This document shows, piece by piece, positions 1 to 8,364 of a stretch of DNA of 64,000 nt. The stretch is from positions 28,347-92,346 of the forward strand of contig DDEU01000056.1 in NCBI GenBank assembly GCA_002336815.1. The letters are read 5' to 3'. The stretch is from Chitinophagaceae bacterium UBA1946. GTDB lineage: Bacteria; Bacteroidota; Bacteroidia; Chitinophagales; Chitinophagaceae. The notes beneath the pieces were generated by a model that worked only from the letters and a program-made list of their open reading frames with translations, was not told the DNA's origin and ran no database searches. Every line of letters starts with the position of its first letter. The stretch's first letter is position 1. The position numbers were made by a program, and so were the translations under genes.

Positions 1-3000
1 GCTGCGCCTGTTACCGGAGCCCCGGGAACTGAGCCTGAAATACCACTTGTAGCATTATTTGGTGAAGTGGCAGTCCACGTAAATGTATAGTTCTGATTGC
101 TTCCCGTTTGTGTAATCGATAAATTTACAGCGCTATTGAAACATACGGGACCATTAGAAACTGCTGTTATCTGATCTGGTGAAATCACATCAGCTAAGAT
201 TGATACTCTGCCGCCTTCGCAACCGGTAATATTATCTACCGATGATACGTAGAAAGTTGTTGGCAATGAAATAGAATAGGCAGTTAATACATCATTTACC
301 TCACCGGCAAGTGCAGTTCCCCCCGTTGGAGTTAAGTACCAGCGATAGTTACCGTTTGAACCGTTACCAACCTGTGCAGTCGGAACGCCCGGTCCGCACT
401 GTGTTGAGGGTAGTAATGACGTTGGAACAGCAGGTAATGGATTAACTGTAAATGTAGAAGTTGTCGCAGATGCTGTACAACCCAAAGAGGAAAGTGCAGT
501 AGCAGTATATGTTCCCGTTACAATAGAAGTCGTAGTTGGAACATGAGAAGTGGAGGCACCATTAGCAACTGTTCCAACTGGAAGTGTAGTAGTCCAGGTC
601 CATGTATAATCGGCAGCATTATTGCCAATCACTTGTCCACCAATAATGAATTTAGGACGGCTGGTAGCAGTTGATGATGTTCCGAAATCAGTAGAAGTGA
701 GCAATGGACAAAATGCAGAGGGCAGTGTTGCATCTTTCTTTCCATATGCAGAGCAAGTGAAGCCAGGGTCGTCAGCTAATATAGTTGTTGCACTAGAGGT
801 AGTAGCGCCGGATACAGTGCTGAAACAGAAAGAAATAACGATGTTATCCGTACCATTCCACACAAAACTCGAAGCTGTTCCGCCTGTTCCAAATACTAAG
901 GTATTAACAGCACTGGTCGCAGGGGTAAATCCGTTGTTGGCACCCTCTGTACCAGCATAAACCTGCGTTAAACCTGTACCTATTAAAGGAATAGACATGG
1001 CAGTTTGGGTAGTATGTCCAATACTCATAGCAAAACCAGTGTATTGCTGTCCAGCCGCACCACTTGTTTGAAATGCGAGTGAAGTAATGGCACCCGGCTT
1101 AACATTTGCCGCAGTTAGTTCCGATGCTTTAATTATATACTGAGTTTTAATGCCGCCCCATGATCCTGAGAACATGCTTACACCGCTAGCACTTGAGGTT
1201 GTAGCACCGGCACCAATAGATGCAGTGCCTGCAACAACTCCAACACTCGTTGCAGTTAAATTCACCGTATTGCCACTACAAACTGGATTTGGTGTCCCAG
1301 TAACAGTACCAATAACAGGGTTAGGATTTACGCCTACACTAACCTGTGAAGTAGCAATACAACCGGTAGATGTTTCTGTAGCTGTAAGGGTATAAGTATA
1401 ATTCACAGTAGTTGTAGGTGAAGCACTGGTGCTTGCACTGGTAGGACTCGCAATTCCTGCAGTAGCAGGCGGATTGGCAACCCACGAAAATTGATTGTAA
1501 GTATTGGTAGTTCCCGTTTGAGTGTAATTCAGTGTTATAGAACCGTTTTGACAAACTGTTGGGCTTGAAGTTGTAGCAGTAATAGGATCGGGCGTATTTA
1601 CATTTGCAGTTACCTGCGTCCTGTTGCTTTCACAACCTGTTACGGGGTTAACAACTGAAACGAAGAAATTAGTAGTAGATGTTATAGCTGTTGTATATGT
1701 AGTTGAAGTACTTGACTGCAATGCCGTTGTAGTACTATTATCAGCATACCATTTAAATACAGGTGTTGTAAAACCGTTCGGATCTGAAACAGCCACAGTA
1801 GGTATGGCTGTACCACACTGAACAGAGGCTGTTCCGGCATTTGGTGCAGTTGGAAGTGGATTTACAGTAACTGACACAGCATTTGTACTTACTGTACAAC
1901 CTGATGCTGTTATAACGCCTGTGTAAGATGTACTTGAAGCAGGGCTCACAGTTACAGGATTACCAGTTCCTCCTCCATTATTCCATGTTACAGAGGTTAT
2001 TGGAAACGCTTTAACGCCAGTGAAAGAAAACTTAGGTCTATTTGCACTTAATACTGGTGTATTTCCGGTAGAGGGTGCGCCTAAAGTGCCGCAGATTACT
2101 GCAGGAGTTTGGCTATCATTCTGCCAGCCATAAGTACAATTAAATGCCAATGCATCAGTTTGAACTGTTGTAGAAGTAGATGTTGTTAAAGCTGTACTCC
2201 AGCAAATAGAAACAATAATATCATTTACACCATTCCAGTTAAACGGTGTTGTAAATGTTATTGTATTGGCAACACCCAGGGTTGGTGTAAATGATGTACC
2301 AGGCGCATACACATCCGTAGTAGCAACCAACCCAGCAGTCATTGCGCCATCTGTGGTGGCGGTGTGGGCCATGCTCACAGCAAAACCAGGATAAGCCTGT
2401 CCGCCACTGGTAGGTGTAAAGGCAAGCGCAGTAATATTTCCTGCAGCTAATCCCTGCGCATTCAACTCAGACTTTCGTATCAAAAATTGAGTTTTAGCAC
2501 CACCCCATGAACCAGGGAACATACTGGTTCCCAATGAACTGGACGTAGAAGCTCCGGAACCAATGGTGGCAACACCACCAGCCTTTACCAAAGATGCAGT
2601 CAAATTTGTTGAGCCACCTACACAAATTGCACTAACTGAGGCAGTTGCTGAAGAAACAACACCTAAAAGTGGGTCATCCTGATAGGAGGTTCCTGAAAAT
2701 ATAGTTGATAACCCGTTTGAGTTTGTAGCTGTAATGCTCCAGGTTACTGTTGTATTGGTAGGACTTGCAGCAGGTATTGAAGCCTGGTATGTTGAACCAG
2801 ATTGTAATACCATTGTTGCAGACCCAACACTTCCATTATTGTAGTTTAAAGTTACAGTTGTAATCGTTCCTGTTGCTGTAGTAACATCTGCACTTATGGT
2901 ATGTGAAACAGCGGTGCAAGAAGGTGCAGGTACAGAAACATTGGCAAAAGATGGCGCCGGGCTTACACCAGCAAACTCATCAGCACCAACATCAGGTTTC

Positions 3001-5468
3001 GAAGCATTTCTGGTATTGCCATCATAATCAGTTGTAATTCCTGAAACTGGAACACCTCCACTTTCAACCTGTGTTGTCAATCCCCCAACCATGTGTAAAA
3101 AAGTGCTGCTGGTTCCTGTTGAAGGACCAGTTAAACTCTGAAAAAATACACCAGGCGTAGATGAAACGGTTTCGCTAAAAGAAGAAGATTCCCTTGGTGA
3201 AACCCTTGTTTTAAAGGTCGCCATTGTTTGATCTAAGTTGGTAGCATCATAATAAAGCAGTCGAACTGTAGATGGCGTTCCTGCGTAAAAAAGATTATTG
3301 TTAGATGTCGATCCGTAAGCTGTTACTGTGGCACTGGTTCTTCTTAAAGCTGCTGTAATACCAGTTCCGGTAGGTGTTGACAAATTTACGAGGATATTAT
3401 TCTGCAGAGTTACGGTAGGTGTAGTACTGGACATAAAGACAGCGGAACTTGCAAAACCGGTACCAGTACTGCTTCCATTCAGATAAACAGTATTGTAATA
3501 TAAATTTAAAGCCGTGCCTGCACTTCCGCAAAAAATACCATACAAGTTGTGGCCGGTACTTGCCGGTGTACTAAGATTGGCAATAAGATTATTATATGCG
3601 TTGATTGTAGTAATGGTTGTGCTTCCAAGATAAAGTCCGGCAACTGTAGGTGTAACACCAGTGGCACTTAATGTATGAATTGTATTATTAAAAATGTTGG
3701 CTGTAGTTGAATAAGCATCTCTAATACCGGCAACTGTTGAAGCTCCTGTACTTGAACTCGTAAACGTAAGGGTATTTATATTATTCCCACTTACTGTTTT
3801 TGCACCTGCAGCTGTATTCATATAAATGCCATATATGACATGGCCTGTTGCGGTGCTGGTTCCATTTATAGTAAGATTATTGATGTTATTATTGGTATAA
3901 TTTTCAATAACTGGCGAACTACCATCAAAAATACCGTATAGAGTAGAAGATGTAGCACCAGCACTATTAGGAAAGCCATTGGTAGTAACTGTATTACCAT
4001 CTATATTTAGTGTAGCAGTAGAATTGCGCAAACCATAAAGTGTTCCAAAACTATTCAATACCTGATTTCCAGACACTGTGTTGGAGTTCATATTAGTAGT
4101 TGCGTTGGTTGCCGAACTGTAGATTCCCTGAAATATACAAGAGCTTCCCACTCCAGATGTACCGATAGCATTGTTAAGTACCTGGTTGCTGTTAATGGTT
4201 TGGGTAGTTGCAGAAGCTGCTGCAAGAATTCCAGAAAAAGTTCCGGTTGTAGCTGTAGTATAAGTAGAGTTCTGAATAATATTATTTGTAATTGTTACAG
4301 TATTGGATGCAGCAGTAGCTCCAATAGCATTCTCGATAGCGGACACAGAAGAAGTAGTAGCAGCAGATTTTAGTGTAACTGTATTATAACTAATTGTTAC
4401 ATTAGCACTAGTGCCTGCCTGGCCGTAAATGCCTCTTAGGGTAGTTGCATGATTTACGCCAGTACCGTTGTTATTATTAACAGTGTTATTTGAAATATTC
4501 AGGCTCCACTGGTTATTTGCACGAATACCTGCTGCCGGGTTAGTGGCAGCTCCTCCACCAAAATTAAGTATTGTGTTACCAGTTGTTGCAGCCAAAGCAC
4601 CTGCACCTCCAATATCGTTTCCCAAATCTCCCAGAAAGGTAGTTGCTGTTGGTGTTGGCCCTACCCCGGCAGTGGCCGCAAAACCGCTTAATCCAATGCC
4701 AATATTTCCTCCATTTATAGTGTTACCATAAAATTTATTACCTGAATTTGTTCCATTTGTACTAAGTGTACCTCCATTGGTAGGTGTTAAAGCAGTGGTA
4801 GCTGCTGCGGAAGTGCTATTTATTACTAAGATTGCAACAGCTCCATCAAATACCGGTGCAGTACCTGCGGAATTATTAATTCGCTGCATATTGAATGTAC
4901 AATTTTGGATTGTGTTGTTATTACAACCATCACCGGCAGTTTTTTTAAATAACCCGACTCCAAATTCCATTGCAACTGTAGCGCTTGCACTATTACCATC
5001 AGTAAATGTAAGACCATCAATTGTAACATAGTCAGCTCCATCAAGTCTCAAAATACCATCCAACACAGCACTGGCAGGAGTTGCAGTACCTGTTCCGGCG
5101 TTTAATACAGTTGCGGCACCAGCGGCCTTAACAACAGTAATTGTGTTTACTGAACTCAAAACCGAGTTTAAAGTAGCACTACCTATTGATAAGCCAGTAG
5201 CAGGTGCAGTTTCTGAAGCTCCTGCACTACAGGTTAACGTTACTGGCCCAGACATAGCTGTTACAAGATTTACGTCCGTAAGAGCTGCAGCTAGTGAGGT
5301 GTACGATGTTTGCAGGGCAGGAGTTGTATTCCCACTACCTGTAACCGTAACTGCAATTTGAGCTTTTGTTGAAGATGATACCATTAATGCAATAACTGCA
5401 ATAATCAATGTCATCAACGAGCGATTAAACCTGCCAGGAGATTTTGTTGTGTTGGTAAACGTTTGCAT
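1..5468 (-). CDS. Giant secreted beta-helix / Ig-like repeat protein (3' end outside window)
   Basis: Open from an ATG at 5468 to the left edge (about 1822 codons, C-terminus missing); the frame read at both ends agrees. Residues 1-36 form a signal peptide ending STKA before Q37. Residues about 190-830 are rich in short N/T/S turns such as NNTI, NNNI and GIY, typical of a right-handed parallel beta-helix, closing with a PDVGADEF motif common at the end of such helices. From about 840 on come Ig-like, proline-rich segments. Two related blocks of about 140 residues start near 967 and 1413 (SMFPGSWGG and SMFSGSWGG, each followed by KTQ, FAVSM or FAMSI, and a WNG segment), so part of the protein is an internal duplication. 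A cell-surface or secreted adhesin/carbohydrate-binding role is inferred. The sorting domain expected at the C-terminus would lie outside the window. Confidence 0.85.
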   Translation of the reverse strand, partial: MQTFTNTTKSPGRFNRSLMTLIIAVIALMVSSSTKAQIAVTVTGSGNTTPALQTSYTSLAAALTDVNLVTAMSGPVTLTCSAGASETAPATGLSIGSATLNSVLSSVNTITVVKAAGAATVLNAGTGTATPASAVLDGILRLDGADYVTIDGLTFTDGNSASATVAMEFGVGLFKKTAGDGCNNNTIQNCTFNMQRINNSAGTAPVFDGAVAILVINSTSAAATTALTPTNGGTLSTNGTNSGNKFYGNTINGGNIGIGLSGFAATAGVGPTPTATTFLGDLGNDIGGAGALAATTGNTILNFGGGAATNPAAGIRANNQWSLNISNNTVNNNNGTGVNHATTLRGIYGQAGTSANVTISYNTVTLKSAATTSSVSAIENAIGATAASNTVTITNNIIQNSTYTTATTGTFSGILAAASATTQTINSNQVLNNAIGTSGVGSSCIFQGIYSSATNATTNMNSNTVSGNQVLNSFGTLYGLRNSTATLNIDGNTVTTNGFPNSAGATSSTLYGIFDGSSPVIENYTNNNINNLTINGTSTATGHVIYGIYMNTAAGAKTVSGNNINTLTFTSSSTGASTVAGIRDAYSTTANIFNNTIHTLSATGVTPTVAGLYLGSTTITTINAYNNLIANLSTPASTGHNLYGIFCGSAGTALNLYYNTVYLNGSSTGTGFASSAVFMSSTTPTVTLQNNILVNLSTPTGTGITAALRRTSATVTAYGSTSNNNLFYAGTPSTVRLLYYDATNLDQTMATFKTRVSPRESSSFSETVSSTPGVFFQSLTGPSTGTSSTFLHMVGGLTTQVESGGVPVSGITTDYDGNTRNASKPDVGADEFAGVSPAPSFANVSVPAPSCTAVSHTISADVTTATGTITTVTLNYNNGSVGSATMVLQSGSTYQASIPAASPTNTTVTWSITATNSNGLSTIFSGTSYQDDPLLGVVSSATASVSAICVGGSTNLTASLVKAGGVATIGSGASTSSSLGTSMFPGSWGGAKTQFLIRKSELNAQGLAAGNITALAFTPTSGGQAYPGFAVSMAHTATTDGAMTAGLVATTDVYAPGTSFTPTLGVANTITFTTPFNWNGVNDIIVSICWSTALTTSTSTTVQTDALAFNCTYGWQNDSQTPAVICGTLGAPSTGNTPVLSANRPKFSFTGVKAFPITSVTWNNGGGTGNPVTVSPASSTSYTGVITASGCTVSTNAVSVTVNPLPTAPNAGTASVQCGTAIPTVAVSDPNGFTTPVFKWYADNSTTTALQSSTSTTYTTAITSTTNFFVSVVNPVTGCESNRTQVTANVNTPDPITATTSSPTVCQNGSITLNYTQTGTTNTYNQFSWVANPPATAGIASPTSASTSASPTTTVNYTYTLTATETSTGCIATSQVSVGVNPNPVIGTVTGTPNPVCSGNTVNLTATSVGVVAGTASIGAGATTSSASGVSMFSGSWGGIKTQYIIKASELTAANVKPGAITSLAFQTSGAAGQQYTGFAMSIGHTTQTAMSIPLIGTGLTQVYAGTEGANNGFTPATSAVNTLVFGTGGTASSFVWNGTDNIVISFCFSTVSGATTSSATTILADDPGFTCSAYGKKDATLPSAFCPLLTSTDFGTSSTATSRPKFIIGGQVIGNNAADYTWTWTTTLPVGTVANGASTSHVPTTTSIVTGTYTATALSSLGCTASATTSTFTVNPLPAVPTSLLPSTQCGPGVPTAQVGNGSNGNYRWYLTPTGGTALAGEVNDVLTAYSISLPTTFYVSSVDNITGCEGGRVSILADVISPDQITAVSNGPVCFNSAVNLSITQTGSNQNYTFTWTATSPNNATSGISGSVPGAPVTGA

Positions 5469-5852
5469 CTGCGACTTGTTTGAGTTGGAAAATTCAGGTT
5501 TCGATTTGGAATGTATAGCGATGGGGGATAAAACGTATGGACTTCGTTTTCGGGGGGCGGATAAAAAGGTTTGTAGTGCAGCAGTTAGCTGGTAGATTGC
5601 TTTTTTAATGGTTGCAATACTCGAGTAAAATTTAATCATACTTCCAGTTAGTTTATTAAAAAAAAATTCATTACATTGCTCCGGGAAGCAAGCTGCCACT
5701 ACATTTTGATCGGGGGAATACTCTTGATAATCTTCAATCGGGATAAGAAAAAAGCGGATAGTTTTGGTTTCAATATGCGAAAACTACAAGCGAATATAAT
5801 TGTTAAAAGGTAATTAACAAGTTTTTGTTAAGTTTTTTTTTTCACTCCCTGG

Positions 5853-5872
5853 CATCGTTTGCGGAAACGATG
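5853..5872. repeat. 8-bp inverted repeat in the gene-free stretch 5469-5894
   Basis: CATCGTTT and AAACGATG are separated by a GCGG loop, a perfect stem-loop. It lies 23-42 bases past the stop of the GH53 gene and also upstream of the giant beta-helix gene. Neither strand has a T-run directly after the stem (ten T bases precede it on the + strand), so it is a poor Rho-independent terminator. It could be an operator for a dimeric regulator or an mRNA-stabilising 3' hairpin. The rest of 5469-5894 (426 bases) is AT-rich and must hold the promoter of the beta-helix gene; I see no other gene in it. Confidence 0.45.
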
Positions 5873-5894
5873 TTAATCGTTGATTTTTATCACA

Positions 5895-6929
5895 TTAGTT
5901 AAACGCATTAAGGGCATCTGTTGGCCTTCCGGTATTGTCAAATGCCCCCAGCGAATAGCCCTGCCAGTTATTATGGCATTCGGGTTCCCAGTAAAAAACT
6001 CCCAACCCTTTACTTTGAGGAAGTGACCTGTTCTTTAAGATGATGTCCGTCAAAAAAGCTTTGCATGCCTGCGGCTGGTCGGCACGCATACCAACCTCCG
6101 CAATCATGATCTCAGACCCGTACCGGGTGATCATGTCATTCATGTTGGTAAGACATTGGGCGGTAGTGGTCTGCCAGTTGCTAACATCGGGGTAAAGCGA
6201 CATGCCGATTACGTCCCACTTAGCACCATTGGCTTTTAATCCATCAAAGATCCAACGGAACAACCCATTGTCGGCACCATTGGAAATATGAACGATCACT
6301 TTTGTAGTGCTGCTGATTTCTTTTACTGCAGCATAGCCTGCTTTAACCAATTCAGCAAACTGGCTCATGTGGGCCGAGGCCCTTCCCTCTTCCCATAACA
6401 TGCCGTCGTTGGTTTCATTGCCTACCTGCACCCATTCAGGCGTAACGCCGGCCTGTTTTAGCTGGTTCATTACAGATTTGGTATGATCGCTGAGCGCTAT
6501 GGTAAGTGCTTCAGAGGAAAGGCCTGACCAGGCAGCAGGTTTATACTGGTGCCCCGGATCTGCCCAGGTGTCGCTGTAATGAAAATCGATCATAATGTGC
6601 ATACCCATATTTTTTGCCCGCAATGCCTGGGCCACTACGTCAGCAGCATTGCACCAGCCCGCCGCCGGGTTTACCCAAACCCTCAGCCGGATGGAATTGA
6701 TGCCTTTGTCCTTTAATATTTGAATACAATCCTGCTGGTTGCCGGCGCTGTTGTAAAATTTTACCCCGTCGTGTTCCATCTGGCTCAGCCAGCCGATATC
6801 TGCCCCCTTTGCAAATACCGGGGCAACCGGAGTTACCGGCGGTACGGTATTGTTATTTGATTTACTGCAATTGATGCAGCCAAGGCAGAGCAGTAAAAGG
6901 ATGATTGTGTTGATAAACCTGGTTTTCAT
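5895..6929 (-). CDS. GH53 arabinogalactan endo-beta-1,4-galactanase, lipoprotein
   Basis: A glycoside hydrolase family 53 enzyme of 344 residues, the usual size, which would cut beta-1,4-galactan in type I arabinogalactan side chains of pectin. The N-terminal hydrophobic stretch with Cys at 18 and 21, followed by SKSNNN and a Pro-rich linker, points to a lipoprotein anchored to the cell envelope. The (beta/alpha)8 barrel starts with KGADIGWLSQME near 41. Signature pieces visible are RLRVWVNP (about 81-88), IDFHYSDTWADPG (about 114-126), the acid/base Glu172 in VQVGNE and the nucleophile Glu278 in IMIAEVG. It follows the TonB receptor-FAS1 operon on the same strand but a strong terminator separates them, so it likely has its own promoter in 6930-6998. 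No SusC/SusD pair is nearby. Confidence 0.93.
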   Translation of the reverse strand: MKTRFINTIILLLLCLGCINCSKSNNNTVPPVTPVAPVFAKGADIGWLSQMEHDGVKFYNSAGNQQDCIQILKDKGINSIRLRVWVNPAAGWCNAADVVAQALRAKNMGMHIMIDFHYSDTWADPGHQYKPAAWSGLSSEALTIALSDHTKSVMNQLKQAGVTPEWVQVGNETNDGMLWEEGRASAHMSQFAELVKAGYAAVKEISSTTKVIVHISNGADNGLFRWIFDGLKANGAKWDVIGMSLYPDVSNWQTTTAQCLTNMNDMITRYGSEIMIAEVGMRADQPQACKAFLTDIILKNRSLPQSKGLGVFYWEPECHNNWQGYSLGAFDNTGRPTDALNAFN

Positions 6930-6998
6930 AAATAATATCCAATTAATATAATCAACAGCAATTTACGCTATGTGCAACAGCCACCACCGTTTATGCAT

Positions 6999-7044
6999 AA
7001 AAAAGGCTGTATCAAAGATCCGTGATCGTTACTTTGATACAGCC
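6999..7044 (-). terminator. Rho-independent terminator of the TonB receptor-FAS1 operon
   Basis: Perfect 13-bp arms GGCTGTATCAAAG (7005-7017) and CTTTGATACAGCC (7032-7044) enclose a 14-base loop. Read on the minus strand the stem is followed by TTTTTT, 22 bases after the FAS1 stop codon. Confidence 0.9.
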
Positions 7045-7065
7045 ACTTATACTTAGACAGACAGT

Positions 7066-8334
7066 TTACTGTGGTAACAGTACCTGGTCAATTTTATGCA
7101 GGGTGCCATTGATAAAATGCTGGTCACTTGAGCCAAATGGGTTGGGCAATGGATTCACCAGCACGTTCGCTGCTGCAGCGTTACCCAAACCTTTTACAGT
7201 GATGGCGGATACAAACGGACCTGTAAAGGTTGATTGTATGGCAATACCCGGATGTACAGGAATGGCGCTATTCAACAAAGTAGGGAAATTACCCGCCGTG
7301 GTTGGAAAGTTCACACTGAAAGCAGTTTTACCCAGCAGGTGGTACACTACGATTCCTTTTACCCTTTCCGCAGTTAATGCCCCAAAAAGCAGTGGATTTT
7401 GAAAAACTGTTGGAGAAGACGTAAGCCCGGTTGCCAATGCAGGTGCGTTGGCAGTTGCGTATGCGGTTGCACCGGCATCTGCCTGCGCAGGGGTAGCACC
7501 ACCACCTATGGCAACGTTATAAGCCTGTGCATATACCTGCTGGTATACCAATGGATAAGCTGCCTGGTACAGTGTTGCCTTAAAGGCCGCATCAGTAGGT
7601 GCAAACACGGTTAATTTAGGACCGAATTCTGTGAGTACCGACTGCAGAATACTCTGGTTCAACGTGCCCGGCGTTGCAGTGGTACCACTATCTGCCCTTT
7701 GAATAGCCGCTTTTAAGAAGGTCAAATCAGGATCGGTGGCGATCCTTGCCCATAATGGCAATGAAGGAGCGCCCACTACCCTCGCTACTTTATGCAGTAC
7801 GCCGTTGGTAGCTATTACATCTGCCTGCGTAACAGGGATATTATTCACCCAAACAGCACTGCCTCTTTTGCTGGGATAAGTAGATAATCTTACAAAGGGA
7901 TTAAAAAGCGGTGTGCCCGTTGTAGGATTTAAAATGGTAGGATAATCAAAATTTGGAAAGGCAGTTGAAATAGATTCCGTGCCAATTGACTGGGGAATTA
8001 CATGGTATTGCACCAGTCCTGTTACCTTTGCCACGCTCCAGGAAGTGATAGAATCCAATGGTACACCAGAAGAAGTGAAAGCAGTGTTATCGGGAGCAAA
8101 CACTGTTAATCTTACACTTGCCGATCCCAATGTTGGCAGCAGGTTGGCCTTGGTTACTGCAGCTTTTAAAATACTAAATGCAGGATCGTCGAGCAAGGCT
8201 GCAAGGGATTGCGTTCCGGGTACCGTGGAGGAAACAGGAACCGGATCCAACTCCAGCTTGTTACAGGACGTAAACAATAAGGCGCCTGTTGCCAGCAGCA
8301 AACCCGTCTTTTTTATACTGATAAATATTTTCAT
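7066..8334 (-). CDS. Lipoprotein with two fasciclin (FAS1) domains
   Basis: 422 residues. The N-terminus is a lipoprotein signal with lipobox LFTSC (Cys24). FAS1 repeat 1 covers about 40-190, with the H1-like LTVFAPDNTAF (about 76-86) and the H2-like NGVLHKVARVV (about 176-186). FAS1 repeat 2 covers about 200-420, with LTVFAPTDAAFKA and the closing INGTLHKIDQVLL. FAS1 domains mediate adhesion or ligand binding at the surface; no enzymatic residues are evident. The start is 30 bases downstream of the TonB receptor stop, so the two are co-transcribed. This suggests the lipoprotein is a surface partner of that receptor, possibly playing the part SusD plays elsewhere (inference). Confidence 0.9.
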   Translation of the reverse strand: MKIFISIKKTGLLLATGALLFTSCNKLELDPVPVSSTVPGTQSLAALLDDPAFSILKAAVTKANLLPTLGSASVRLTVFAPDNTAFTSSGVPLDSITSWSVAKVTGLVQYHVIPQSIGTESISTAFPNFDYPTILNPTTGTPLFNPFVRLSTYPSKRGSAVWVNNIPVTQADVIATNGVLHKVARVVGAPSLPLWARIATDPDLTFLKAAIQRADSGTTATPGTLNQSILQSVLTEFGPKLTVFAPTDAAFKATLYQAAYPLVYQQVYAQAYNVAIGGGATPAQADAGATAYATANAPALATGLTSSPTVFQNPLLFGALTAERVKGIVVYHLLGKTAFSVNFPTTAGNFPTLLNSAIPVHPGIAIQSTFTGPFVSAITVKGLGNAAAANVLVNPLPNPFGSSDQHFINGTLHKIDQVLLPQ

Positions 8335-8364
8335 ATTGATGTATTTAAAATTAGTTGATGGGAT

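Noticed and set aside
622..5361. Several plus-strand open frames of 60-110 codons across the giant beta-helix gene
   Set aside because: They are antisense to a continuous 1822-codon frame, have biased Val/Pro/Ala composition typical of reversed Thr/Asn-rich coding, and lack start signals.
5853..5872. Rho-independent terminator of the GH53 gene
   Set aside because: The stem is sound but no U-run follows on the minus strand; it is listed as an inverted repeat only.
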